Shown here piece after piece: positions 1-7,396 of a stretch of DNA of 48,477 bases. The notes under the pieces were generated by a model that saw only the letters and a program-made list of their open reading frames with translations, searched no databases and had not been told where the DNA came from. The number at the start of each line of letters is the position of its first letter. Position 1 is the stretch's first letter. The stretch covers positions 1 to 48,477 of the forward strand of contig JAFYWX010000045.1 of NCBI GenBank assembly GCA_017546445.1. Reading direction: 5' to 3'. A program made the position numbers and the translations under genes. The DNA is from Akkermansia sp. GTDB taxonomy: Bacteria; Verrucomicrobiota; Verrucomicrobiia; Verrucomicrobiales; Akkermansiaceae.

Positions 1-1627
1 CCGTGGCAGTGCGCCCGGCACCGGCAGCCTCCAGCAATTCATTGAGGTGCGTCTCCGTATACTTGCCGGTAAATACGATATCGCCCTGTTGCTTAACATT
101 GCCATAATCGGCATTCAGATTCACCGTGGAGCCGGAAGCAATATACACCGCATCCCGGAAAGTGATGTTCTTCCCCGCGGCGGCAGAGAGAGAAATCACA
201 TCACCACTGCCACCGGCATAAATACTGCGCAGGCGGTAAACACCACCCTTCACCTCAGCATTCTGGTAGAATTCAACCGAATCATTGTTCTGAATACTCA
301 GATTGCCATTCGTATAAATCGCGCCGCCAGAGGCGGAGGAGGAGGAGCTAGTCGCCGTATTCCCGCTGAACGTCACACTTCCATTGTTACTCAGTGTGAT
401 GGTGCTGGAATTCAACCCATAAATCGCGCCGCCATAGGCGGAGTAGGGGGAGCAAGTCGCCGTATTCCCGCTGAACGTCACACTTCCATTGTTACTCAGC
501 GTGATGGTGCTGTAAGAGCCACCATAAATCGCGCCACCATAGGCGGAGGAGGAGGAGCTAGACGCCGTGTTCTCGCTGAAGGTCACGCTCTCGTTGTTAC
601 TCAGCGTGATGGTGCTACCATAAATCGCGCCGCCATAGACGGAGTTGGAGCCAGACGCCGTATTCCCGCTGAACGTCACACTTCCATTGTTACTCAGCGT
701 GATAGTGCTGTAAGAGCCACCATAAATCGCGCTGCCATAGGCATAGGAACCGGTCGTGCTGGCAGTGTTCCCTTCAAATACCACACTTCCGTTGTTACTC
801 AGCGTGATGGTGCTGTAAGAGCCACCATAAATCGCGCCGCCATAGGCGGAGGAGTCGGAGCCAGACGCCGAATTCCCGCTGAACGTCACACTTCCATTGT
901 TACTCAGCATGATGGTGCTGTCAGAGAACCCATAAATCGCGCCGCCATAGGCATCGGCATAGTAACCGGTCGAACTGGCCGTGTTCCCAGCAAATACCAC
1001 GCTCCCGTTGTTACTCAGCGTGATGGTGCTGTATCTGTCCCCATAAATCGCGCCGCCTTCGGCATCGGAAGAGCTGGTCGTATACTCAATATCCGCAAAT
1101 CTCACCCCTTCATAGTATTGGTAATCCACATCGCCGGTCTGGCGGGTGGTGACAGTCACAGCATCCTTCACAGGCTCACTATGCCGCACGAGCTGGAGGG
1201 TGCCATCATTGCTCAGTTGCAGAATAGCATCTGCCCAGAATCCACTGCCGGGCTGGGTGGTATCAAAGTAGTTGGAGATGGCGTTATTCGAGGAATCCAG
1301 GGTGATGGCATTCCCCTCGGCATCTTCAAATCTGGTAACGCCGGTGGCCAGGGTGTAGGTCTTACCATCGCCCAGGCCGGTATTGTTCAACTTCAGCGAT
1401 ACCCCCTTATTCTCTGAAGTAACCGGAGTGAGCTGCAACGTACCATTCGCGTGGGGAATCGTTGTCTCCGGATTAGCATAATCGATGGTAATCGTATTCT
1501 CTTCAGCATCAGCTGATACGGAGTACCTTTCCGATATTACCACCGTGGCACCCAGAGTAATTGAGGAAACAACGGCGAAACAAGCCAGAAGAGCTTTATG
1601 AAGAGGGACAGGAAGATGCAGTTTCAT
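1..1627 (-). CDS. Pmp-like surface protein with GGAI/FxxN repeats (partial, runs off left edge)
   Basis: The reading frame is open from an ATG at 1627 to the left edge, so about 542 N-terminal residues are visible and the C-terminus is missing. The protein opens with a signal peptide (MKLHLPVPLHKALLACFAVV, ending near LGA). After a spacer of about 180 residues come seven to eight repeats of roughly 30-37 residues built as GGAIYG..STITLSNNGSVTFSGNTAS. The pairing of GGAI with FxxN (FSGN, FAGN, FEGN) is the hallmark of chlamydial polymorphic membrane proteins, which are type V autotransporter adhesins with a beta-helical passenger. I infer a surface-exposed beta-helix here too, but the expected C-terminal barrel lies outside the window. 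The gene is divergent from a tyrosine recombinase. The 274-bp gap between them holds an inverted repeat that could control expression. Family-level call is good; the adhesin role is inference. Confidence 0.8.
   Translation of the reverse strand, partial: MKLHLPVPLHKALLACFAVVSSITLGATVVISERYSVSADAEENTITIDYANPETTIPHANGTLQLTPVTSENKGVSLKLNNTGLGDGKTYTLATGVTRFEDAEGNAITLDSSNNAISNYFDTTQPGSGFWADAILQLSNDGTLQLVRHSEPVKDAVTVTTRQTGDVDYQYYEGVRFADIEYTTSSSDAEGGAIYGDRYSTITLSNNGSVVFAGNTASSTGYYADAYGGAIYGFSDSTIMLSNNGSVTFSGNSASGSDSSAYGGAIYGGSYSTITLSNNGSVVFEGNTASTTGSYAYGSAIYGGSYSTITLSNNGSVTFSGNTASGSNSVYGGAIYGSTITLSNNESVTFSENTASSSSSSAYGGAIYGGSYSTITLSNNGSVTFSGNTATCSPYSAYGGAIYGLNSSTITLSNNGSVTFSGNTATSSSSSASGGAIYTNGNLSIQNNDSVEFYQNAEVKGGVYRLRSIYAGGSGDVISLSAAAGKNITFRDAVYIASGSTVNLNADYGNVKQQGDIVFTGKYTETHLNELLEAAGAGRTAT
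319..1065 (-). repeat. Tandem GGAI/FxxN coding repeats
   Basis: About seven imperfect tandem units of roughly 90-110 bp inside the Pmp-like gene each encode GGAIYG, then STITLSNNGSV, then F-x-(G/E)-N. The DNA itself is highly similar between units (the bases encoding TITLSNNGSV recur nearly unchanged), while the Ser/Tyr-rich linker after each FxxN varies in length. Such conservation suggests recent unit duplication or ongoing homogenisation, so copy number may vary between strains. Confidence 0.85.
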
Positions 1628-1735
1628 GGTTCAAGGAGAGTGGTTTGAAATCATTTTGCGCTGAATGAGGGACAGTCAGAAGAAGCATCAACTAATCCCA
1701 TGTAGCGTTCTGTATTACATCCCCCACTCTACGCT

Positions 1736-1890
1736 TTCGGAATCCGTGAAATTTGACTTAAATGAGCAACACTGTAAATGCTTTGCTTCATTGCCAACTT
1801 AGATTTTCACCAGCGAGGTGGAACGATGTTCCGGGCTGCTGAATATTCTGGTTACATAACGGGTTTCGTGCTTGACTTACGGATTCCGAA
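1736..1890. repeat. 12-bp inverted repeats bracketing a 131-bp segment next to the recombinase
   Basis: TTCGGAATCCGT at 1736-1747 is repeated in perfect inverted orientation as ACGGATTCCGAA at 1879-1890. The shared core CGGATTCCG is itself a dyad. The right copy lies inside a larger imperfect dyad (GCTTGA at 1870-1875, TCAAGC at 1892-1897), resembling the two-arm binding site of a tyrosine recombinase. A direct repeat TTGACTTA occurs at 1753 and 1872. The enclosed DNA carries a -35-like TTGACT at 1753 with only a weak -10 (TAAATG). The segment separates the divergent Pmp-like and recombinase genes, so it could be an invertible regulatory switch or an attachment site. Function is inferred. Confidence 0.45.
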
Positions 1891-1901
1891 TTCAAGCAAG
1901 T

Positions 1902-2954
1902 ATGAACAGGAACAGCACAGAAATGGAAAAAGCAGCGCTGGCGGTGTTACAAAGCACCGGGGTTGATATATTGGAGGCCGCCCTGGTGGCAAAAGCAGCT
2001 TTAGAGGCAGGAGGAGCCCGCGCATCCGAAGCTACAGCGCGAAGGGCATTGAATCGCAGCAAAAAAATCATTGCGTTGGGAGTGGAAGCCTTGCGGCAGC
2101 AGGAACGGACGGTCACCTTTGAGAAGGCGGTGGAAGCGGCGCTGGAGGCGCGGCGGGACAGAAGGACGCGGACGGTCTATGATTTCCGATATTTCACGCG
2201 GCGATTCATGAAGCGATGCAAGGGACTGGCGGCGCGGCGGGTGCGAAGCATCACGCCGCAGGAGTGCGCGGGGTATATTGAACAGGCGTTTGACACGCCC
2301 CGACAGCGGCAGAAGGCGAGACTGATTCTGAGCGGGGTGTTCGGCACAGCGGTGAAGCGGGGATGGTGCGATACGAATCCCGTAGCGCGGGTGGAGGCGC
2401 CGCGGGTGGTGGAGCAGCAGGTGCCGATTCTGACACCGCAGGAGATTGAGCAGATTACAACAACAGCAGAAGCCTACCAGGGCGGCAGCTGCGCCGCGGC
2501 GGTGGGGATGATGCTCTACGCGGGCATCCGTCCGCATGAGGTGGCGCGGCTAAGCTGGGCGCAGGTGGATTTGCGGGAACGGGCGGTTTACATCCTGCCC
2601 CGCCACAGCAAGACGGGCGGTGCGCGGCGGGTGACGATTCACAAGCCGCTGCTGCGGATTCTGCGGGCACACAGGCGGGAGGATGGGGAGATGATTTGCC
2701 CGGCAAACTGGCTGCACCACTGGCGTGAGCTGCGGCGCGCAGCAGGATGGGGCTCCCCTGCCCACCGCTGGCCGCAGGATGCGCTGCGGCATACCTTTGC
2801 GAGTTATCATCTGAGCCACTTCCGCAGCTATGCCGAGCTGCAGCTGGAGATTGGACACAGGGACGCTACGCTGCTGCGGACGCGGTATGTGGACCAGCGG
2901 CCCGTTGTGAATGCGGAAGCTTTCTGGGAAACCAGGCGGGAGTTAGCAGCGTAG
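1902..2954 (+). CDS. Tyrosine recombinase / phage-type integrase
   Basis: A site-specific DNA recombinase of 350 residues from the ATG at 1902; an in-frame TTG 30 bases upstream is less likely and an ATG at 1923 is an alternative. The N-terminal half holds an SAM-like core-binding domain (around residues 70-160, TVYDFRYFTRRFMKR). The C-terminal catalytic domain shows box I R210 (AGIRPHEVARL), the beta-hairpin lysine K237 (RHSKTGG), R296 in DALRHTFASYH, H319 (LEIGHRD) and the nucleophile Y329 (TRYVD). The first residue of box II is Asp293 where His is usual. All other catalytic positions are intact, so the enzyme is probably active. It sits divergent to a repeat-rich surface gene, with a candidate recombination site just upstream and repetitive DNA directly downstream. 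It could be a dedicated invertase or a relic of an integrated element; the sequence does not decide. Confidence 0.88.
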   Translation: MNRNSTEMEKAALAVLQSTGVDILEAALVAKAALEAGGARASEATARRALNRSKKIIALGVEALRQQERTVTFEKAVEAALEARRDRRTRTVYDFRYFTRRFMKRCKGLAARRVRSITPQECAGYIEQAFDTPRQRQKARLILSGVFGTAVKRGWCDTNPVARVEAPRVVEQQVPILTPQEIEQITTTAEAYQGGSCAAAVGMMLYAGIRPHEVARLSWAQVDLRERAVYILPRHSKTGGARRVTIHKPLLRILRAHRREDGEMICPANWLHHWRELRRAAGWGSPAHRWPQDALRHTFASYHLSHFRSYAELQLEIGHRDATLLRTRYVDQRPVVNAEAFWETRRELAA

Positions 2955-3020
2955 CATCCGGAAGTACGAATTACGAAGCGTAGCATCCGGAAGTACGAAT
3001 TACGAGGTACGAATTACGAA
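2949..3020. repeat. 29-bp tandem repeat overlapping the integrase stop
   Basis: Two near-perfect copies of a 29-bp unit (GCGTAGCATCCGG followed by AAGTACGAATTACGAA) start at 2949 and 2978, and a truncated third copy of the second half follows at about 3006-3020. The first copy supplies the last codon and the stop codon of the recombinase gene, so the repeat expanded from, or was captured at, the very end of the gene. Confidence 0.85.
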
Positions 3021-3032
3021 GTAAAGGAAATT

Positions 3033-3366
3033 CGTGCGCAGCGTTGCTGCGCAGGATTGTAATATCTCGCCGACAGGCGAAATTCTCTCTGCGAAGCAGA
3101 AATTCTCTCGCAACCCAGTTGCGAAATTCTCTCCGCGCAGCGGAAATTCTCTCAGCTCCCGATTAGGGGAGCTGATTTATTATACCCAAAATCGTGCGCA
3201 GCTTTGCTGCGCAGAAACTATCATCGTCCGAGAGAATTTTCCCATTTCACGCTTGTATGAATATTTGAACCGGGACAGTGGCAAAACGAAATCCGCTTCG
3301 CGGACGAAATCCTGCCCAGAGGGCAGGACGAAATCGGCACGTTGTGCCGACGAAATCCGCTCCTTG
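3033..3366. repeat. Constant-linker / variable-hairpin mosaic
   Basis: Non-coding DNA made of small, different hairpins joined by an invariant linker. Family A has linker GAAATTCTCTC at 3079, 3099, 3123 and 3143, separating stems such as TCGCC/GGCGA, CTGC/GCAG, CGCAA/TTGCG, CCGC/GCGG and AGCTC/GAGCT. Family B has linker GACGAAATC at 3303, 3327 and 3349 (a shorter copy at 3286), separating CCGC/GCGG, CCTGCC/GGGCAGG and CGGCAC/GTGCCG. A GCGCAGC..GCTGCGC hairpin occurs at about 3037 and again at about 3197. The linkers are identical while the stems differ in sequence but keep pairing. ORFs here are not credible. No known element class is recognised. Confidence 0.75.
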
Positions 3367-3474
3367 CGAACCGGACTGGGAATTCTCTCCATTTTCGCAG
3401 AAAACAGATGGTATCCAATGCCACAACCGCAAAATAAATTCCGCGGGCATTCGTCCGCCTGTATAACCACTATT

Positions 3475-3646
3475 CCTTAATCCCTATTCCTTAATCCCTA
3501 TTCCTTAATCCCTAATCCTTAATCCCTAATCCTTAATCCCTATTCCTTAATCCCTAATCCTTAATCCCTATTCCTTAATCCCTAATCCTTAATCCCTAAT
3601 CCTTAATCCCTAATCCTTAATCCTTATTCCTTAATCCCTAACCCTT
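3475..3646. repeat. 14-bp tandem array, CCTTAATCCCTAWT, about 12 copies
   Basis: About 172 bp of tandem units CCTTAATCCCTAAT or CCTTAATCCCTATT, the two variants being interspersed. Each unit is two related 7-mers (CCTTAAT, CCCTAAT), giving a telomere-like appearance. It lies between the hairpin mosaic and the infC terminator and contains no coding potential. Array length is probably unstable. Confidence 0.9.
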
Positions 3647-3693
3647 CACTAAATCGCCATCTTTGGAGAGTTTTAGGAAGGGTTCAGACAGAA

Positions 3694-3728
3694 ATCCCGC
3701 ATGCTGCAAAAAAAGCAGCACGCGGGAT
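3694..3728 (-). terminator. Rho-independent terminator of thrS-infC
   Basis: A 14-bp stem (ATCCCGC.TGCTGC with its complement, one mismatch) closes a seven-base A/T loop 23 bp after the infC stop codon. On the minus strand it is followed by a short, interrupted T-run. Position and strength fit the end of the thrS-infC transcript. Confidence 0.75.
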
Positions 3729-3751
3729 ACAAAAGGATTCGAAAAAGCTCT

Positions 3752-4468
3752 TTATTCCTCGCTCACGTCGTCGGTAGCATCGAACTCCTCGGACTCGGCA
3801 TCGAAATCGGCCTCCTCGTACTTCTTGAACTTCTTGACGCGCTGGTTGGCAGGAAGCGGAGCCAGCACCATAGTAACCGTGTTACCGGCAAGCTTGGCAG
3901 CCTGATCCACCTGCCCCATGGTCTTCATATCCTCAACCACCTTGGCCATTACCTCCAGACCCAGTTCGCGGTGTGCATTTTCGCGATTGCGGAAACGCAG
4001 CTGGAAACGCACCTTATGACCATGGTCAAGGAACTGCTCCGTGCGGGCCATCTTGACGTTATAGTCGTTGACGTCCGTACCGACACGAAGCTTCACTTCC
4101 TTCATCTTGGTCACCTTGGACTTATTGTTCTTCTGCAACTTGGCCTGCATGTACTTGAACTTACCGTAATCGATAAGTCGGCATACGGGCGGGTCTGCAT
4201 TCGGTGCAACCTCTACGAGGTCGAGTCCGATTTCCTTGGCCTTGGCGAGGGCATCGCGGGTAGCCATGACACCGAGCTGGTCACCCTTGGCGGTGACTAC
4301 TCGAACTTTCGGCGCGCGGATGCGGTCATTGACACGAATCTGCGGGGCCTTGTTGGCGCCTTTATCGCGCTGCTGGCGATTGGCGGGGTTGTTGTTTTTC
4401 TGGGGGGCTGCCACTTGTGTGTGTTCTTGGTTTATCCTGGTAGGTACTGCAAGCGCGAGGTGGCACAC
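3752..4468 (-). CDS. infC: Translation initiation factor IF-3
   Basis: IF-3 binds the 30S subunit, checks start-codon/initiator-tRNA pairing and prevents premature 50S joining. The N-domain begins at about residue 43 (IRVNDRIRAPKVRVV) and continues through DLVEVAPNADPPVCRLIDYGKFKY. The C-domain follows (KEVKLRVGTDVNDYNVKMARTEQFL through VRFQLRFRNRE). At 238 residues it is longer than the usual 170-180, with a roughly 40-residue Asn/Gln-rich N-terminal lead and a strongly acidic tail ending DDVSEE. It lies 29 bp after thrS, the conserved thrS-infC order, but rpmI and rplT do not follow; a terminator does. The start is uncertain: GTG at 4468 gives this length, GTG at about 4414 is possible, and infC genes often use rare start codons. 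Confidence 0.95.
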   Translation of the reverse strand: MCHLALAVPTRINQEHTQVAAPQKNNNPANRQQRDKGANKAPQIRVNDRIRAPKVRVVTAKGDQLGVMATRDALAKAKEIGLDLVEVAPNADPPVCRLIDYGKFKYMQAKLQKNNKSKVTKMKEVKLRVGTDVNDYNVKMARTEQFLDHGHKVRFQLRFRNRENAHRELGLEVMAKVVEDMKTMGQVDQAAKLAGNTVTMVLAPLPANQRVKKFKKYEEADFDAESEEFDATDDVSEE

Positions 4469-4497
4469 GGTCCACCCCGCAGCTGCAGAAAAGGGGG

Positions 4498-6423
4498 TTA
4501 TTGCTGCGGCTCCTTGACTTCGGGCTGAAGAGCCGGGCGGATGAGGCGCTGGCTGATTTCCTGCTCAAGGGCCTCGATGAATTCATCGACATTCATGGTG
4601 CCGACCACATCGAGCTCGCGGTGACGCACAGATACCTTGCCTTCCTCGGCCTCGCGCTGGCCTACAACCAGCATGTACGGCACGCGGTCCAGACGGGCGT
4701 TGCGAATCTTGGCGCCAATCTTATCGGGAGCATCATCGAGCTTCACGCGGATGAACTTATTGGCCAGCTTGGCACGCAGTTCCTCAGCGAAATCAGCCAC
4801 CTTATCGGAGATGGGAAGCACGCGGACCTGCTCCGGAGCCAGCCAGGTGGGGAACTTACCGGCAAAGTGCTCAATAAGCAGACCCGTGAAGCGTTCCATG
4901 GAGCCGAAGGGTGCACGGTGAATCATTACCGGACGGTGCGGCTTGTTATCAGCCCCCGTGTAGGTGAGGTCGAAACGCTCCGGCAGGTTGTAGTCCACCT
5001 GCACAGTGCCCAGCTGCCAGTCGCGGCCGATCACGTCGCGCACGATGAAGTCAATCTTGGGACCATAGAAGGCGGCCTCGTTCTCGGCCTCGATGTAGTC
5101 GAAACCTTCCTCGGTGAGCACCTCACGCAGAGCCTGCTCAGAGAGCTTCCAGTTCTCGATGGTGCCGACATACTTCGGGTCGGTGTAATCCTTATCGCGC
5201 AGGGAAAGGCGCACGCGATAGTCATTCATCTGAAGGGTGCCGAGGATGTGCTTCACGATGCCGATGCACTGCTGCACCTCGGTCTTAATCTGGTCGGGGC
5301 GGCAGAAAATGTGAGCATCGTCCTGAGTAAAGCCGCGCACGCGGGTCATGCCGCCCAGCTCACCACTCTGCTCCCAGCGGTACACGGTGCCGAATTCGGC
5401 CAGACGCACAGGCAGGTCGCGGTAGGAGTGGGGGTCATTGGCATAGATGCGGATGTGGTGCGGGCAGTTCATGGGCTTGAGCATGAAACCGCTGATGGTG
5501 CGGGTATCAAGCGCATTGAACAGGTCGGCGCAGGAGGCATTCTCATCACGCAGACGCTTGAAGTCATCCGGATCCGGGATGGGCGGGAACTGGCTCTCCT
5601 TGTAGTGTTCCCAGTGACCGGAGGTCATGTAGAGATCAAGCTTACCGATGTTCGGGGTGAACACCTGGGAGTAACCAATGCGGTCGAGCTCCTCAGTGAT
5701 GAAGTCCTGCAGTTCGCGGCGGATGATAGCGCCCTTGGGCTTCCAGAGAACAAGGCCCTGGCCCACAATTTCATCGATAGTGAACAGCCCCATCTCACGG
5801 CCCAGGCGACGGTGGTCGCGCTTCTTGGCCTCCTCCAGACGAGCCAGGTGCTCATCCAGCTGAGTGCGGTTGGGGAAGCAGGTACCGTAAATGCGCTGCA
5901 GGCGGGGACCATTGGCATCGCCCATGTAGTAGGCAGAAGCCACACTCATAATCTTGAAGGCCTTGCAGTTGCCCGTGCGGCCTACGTGAGGACCGGCACA
6001 GAGGTCAGTGAACTCACCGTTGCGGAAGATGGAAATTTCCTCACCCTCGGGGATGCGGTTAAGCAGATCCACCTTGAACTTGGAAGGCACCTCACGGGGG
6101 CCACCGGCACCCAGTTCACCGCTCTGAGCCATGGCCATAGCCTCATCGCGGGTGACGGTAGTTCGCTCAAAAGTCTGGTTCTCCTTGACAATCTTCTTCA
6201 TCTCCGCCTCAATCTGCTCAAACTCGGCGGTGGAGATATTGTGGTCAAGTTCAATGTCGTAATAGAAGCCATTTTCAATGGCGGGGCCGGCAGCCAGCTG
6301 AGCCTGCGGCCAGATTCGGCAAATGGCAGCGGCCAGCACGTGCGCACAGGAGTGGCGCAGGCGCTCAAGGTCGCTTGCCTGGTTGCGTTCTTCCAGGGTC
6401 TTGCGTTCTTTCGGTTCAGACAT
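4498..6423 (-). CDS. thrS: Threonyl-tRNA synthetase lacking the TGS domain
   Basis: Charges tRNA-Thr with threonine and edits mischarged serine. The editing domain shows HSCAH (H24, H28) and TDLCAGPH (C142, H146). The class II catalytic core shows the zinc-ligand Cys in MNCPHH (C320), motif 2 around VYRWEQSGELGGMTRVRGF, motif 3 (HRAPFGSMERF) and a C-terminal anticodon-binding domain (VRVLPISDKVADFAEEL). In the E. coli enzyme the HSxAH motif lies near residue 70, after an N-terminal TGS (N1) domain. Here it begins at residue 24, so that domain is absent. The 641-residue length is restored by insertions in the core, for example around residues 280-310. It is transcribed with infC downstream. 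Confidence 0.97.
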   Translation of the reverse strand: MSEPKERKTLEERNQASDLERLRHSCAHVLAAAICRIWPQAQLAAGPAIENGFYYDIELDHNISTAEFEQIEAEMKKIVKENQTFERTTVTRDEAMAMAQSGELGAGGPREVPSKFKVDLLNRIPEGEEISIFRNGEFTDLCAGPHVGRTGNCKAFKIMSVASAYYMGDANGPRLQRIYGTCFPNRTQLDEHLARLEEAKKRDHRRLGREMGLFTIDEIVGQGLVLWKPKGAIIRRELQDFITEELDRIGYSQVFTPNIGKLDLYMTSGHWEHYKESQFPPIPDPDDFKRLRDENASCADLFNALDTRTISGFMLKPMNCPHHIRIYANDPHSYRDLPVRLAEFGTVYRWEQSGELGGMTRVRGFTQDDAHIFCRPDQIKTEVQQCIGIVKHILGTLQMNDYRVRLSLRDKDYTDPKYVGTIENWKLSEQALREVLTEEGFDYIEAENEAAFYGPKIDFIVRDVIGRDWQLGTVQVDYNLPERFDLTYTGADNKPHRPVMIHRAPFGSMERFTGLLIEHFAGKFPTWLAPEQVRVLPISDKVADFAEELRAKLANKFIRVKLDDAPDKIGAKIRNARLDRVPYMLVVGQREAEEGKVSVRHRELDVVGTMNVDEFIEALEQEISQRLIRPALQPEVKEPQQ

Positions 6424-6511
6424 ATCTTACTAAGTGAGCCCTTAATATCCTATTTTCAGGCGAAATTTTCAAGCTTAATCAATGCCAACAATGCAAAAAA
6501 ATCAACTTTTG

Positions 6512-7387
6512 CTATTTTTTCCGGCGTTTACGAAAACCAGGCAAGCCGCTGCACTGCCCACGACGATAAGTACGCAGGGAATTCAGACGCACCTTTAAAC
6601 GCCGCAACGGGTACGAAATCAAATGCAAAACACCTGATAACGAAGCATACGTAAACGGAGGTCGCTTGCAGGAATATTCAGCCGCTCCAGCAGCACCACC
6701 GCCAATATCCGAAACAGCAGCACCCTGGTCAACCAGAACAGGATACAATGCATATATCCTGACTCCTGGCTGAACAGACATATAATCCCGGTACATGGAA
6801 TCAATGGCGCGGTACCGAGTCAGCCACTCCCACACATTTTCTTCTGTCGGCAACAAAGCCAACACCCGGTCATACATAGAAGCCGGTAATATGTAACCAT
6901 GAGTTGCAAGCACGCCTTCAACCTGCCATAAATCAACACCATGCCCCTTCAGCACCCGGCGGCCATAAGGAACAGGTTTGTTGAAACCAAGGTAAAGCAT
7001 ATAGTCACCGCTCAGCTCATCCAGAGACCGAGACAGGATTTCCATGCAGGCAGAATCCTCTCGCACTACTGCATCATCCTCCAGAATCAACACATTTCTC
7101 CAACCCTGAGATTTTGCGTGCTCAATTGCCCTGCGGTGCGATAACGCGCACCCACCAGTGCCACCCCAGAACTTTGCCCGTTCACCGGTCTGGGGCGTAA
7201 ACCAAGGAGCCTGACCATATGTAGGCAGCATGCGGCCCATAACAGCACTCTGCCTTTGCACCTTCGGCATCGGCAATGTCAAAGCGTTGAGCTCCCTGAA
7301 ACGCTCCATGCGGTCAGTACTGGAATCCAGGTTAATCACCAGGATACCATCCACCTTGTTCCAGACAGAATGAAGCCCTTGTTCCAT
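6512..7387 (-). CDS. Glycosyltransferase family 25 (LPS/glycan sugar transferase)
   Basis: Predicted cytoplasmic glycosyltransferase that adds a sugar to lipopolysaccharide or another envelope glycan. The 291-residue protein carries the GT25 opening VINLDSSTDRMERF (about residue 18), the GGCALSHRRAIEHA block (about 78-91) and the metal-binding ILEDD (E103-D105). The C-terminus is basic (RKRRKK), which may help membrane association. It is the last gene of a four-gene leftward set (nucleotidyltransferase-kinase, nucleotidyltransferase, cupin isomerase, GT25), 9 bp after the cupin gene, which supports a role in using the sugar nucleotide made by its neighbours. Donor and acceptor cannot be read from the sequence. 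Confidence 0.85.
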   Translation of the reverse strand: MEQGLHSVWNKVDGILVINLDSSTDRMERFRELNALTLPMPKVQRQSAVMGRMLPTYGQAPWFTPQTGERAKFWGGTGGCALSHRRAIEHAKSQGWRNVLILEDDAVVREDSACMEILSRSLDELSGDYMLYLGFNKPVPYGRRVLKGHGVDLWQVEGVLATHGYILPASMYDRVLALLPTEENVWEWLTRYRAIDSMYRDYMSVQPGVRIYALYPVLVDQGAAVSDIGGGAAGAAEYSCKRPPFTYASLSGVLHLISYPLRRLKVRLNSLRTYRRGQCSGLPGFRKRRKK

Positions 7388-7396
7388 ATATGCGTT

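Noticed and set aside
47..1417. 456-residue plus-strand frame with repeats
   Set aside because: Antisense to the Pmp-like gene; its repeats merely mirror the GGAI/FxxN coding repeats, and it has no signal peptide.
1778..1966. 62-codon plus-strand ORF ahead of the recombinase
   Set aside because: It crosses the inverted-repeat segment and overlaps the recombinase start in another frame; no supporting features.
3079..3357. Regularly spaced repeats that might be a CRISPR array
   Set aside because: The constant parts are only 9-11 bp, the variable parts are self-complementary hairpins of 9-15 bp, and no cas genes are nearby.
3034..3480. Small ORFs on both strands in the repeat zone after the recombinase
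   Set aside because: They are read through linker/hairpin repeats in all frames and show no protein-like composition.
6424..6511. Possible terminator or promoter before thrS
   Set aside because: A TTGAAA box exists but no convincing -10 at proper spacing; no stable hairpin for the glycosyltransferase transcript was found.
4501..6654. 717-residue open frame on the plus strand
   Set aside because: It is the exact antisense of thrS; the minus strand has all ThrRS motifs and the plus translation is low-complexity His/Leu/Ala-rich.
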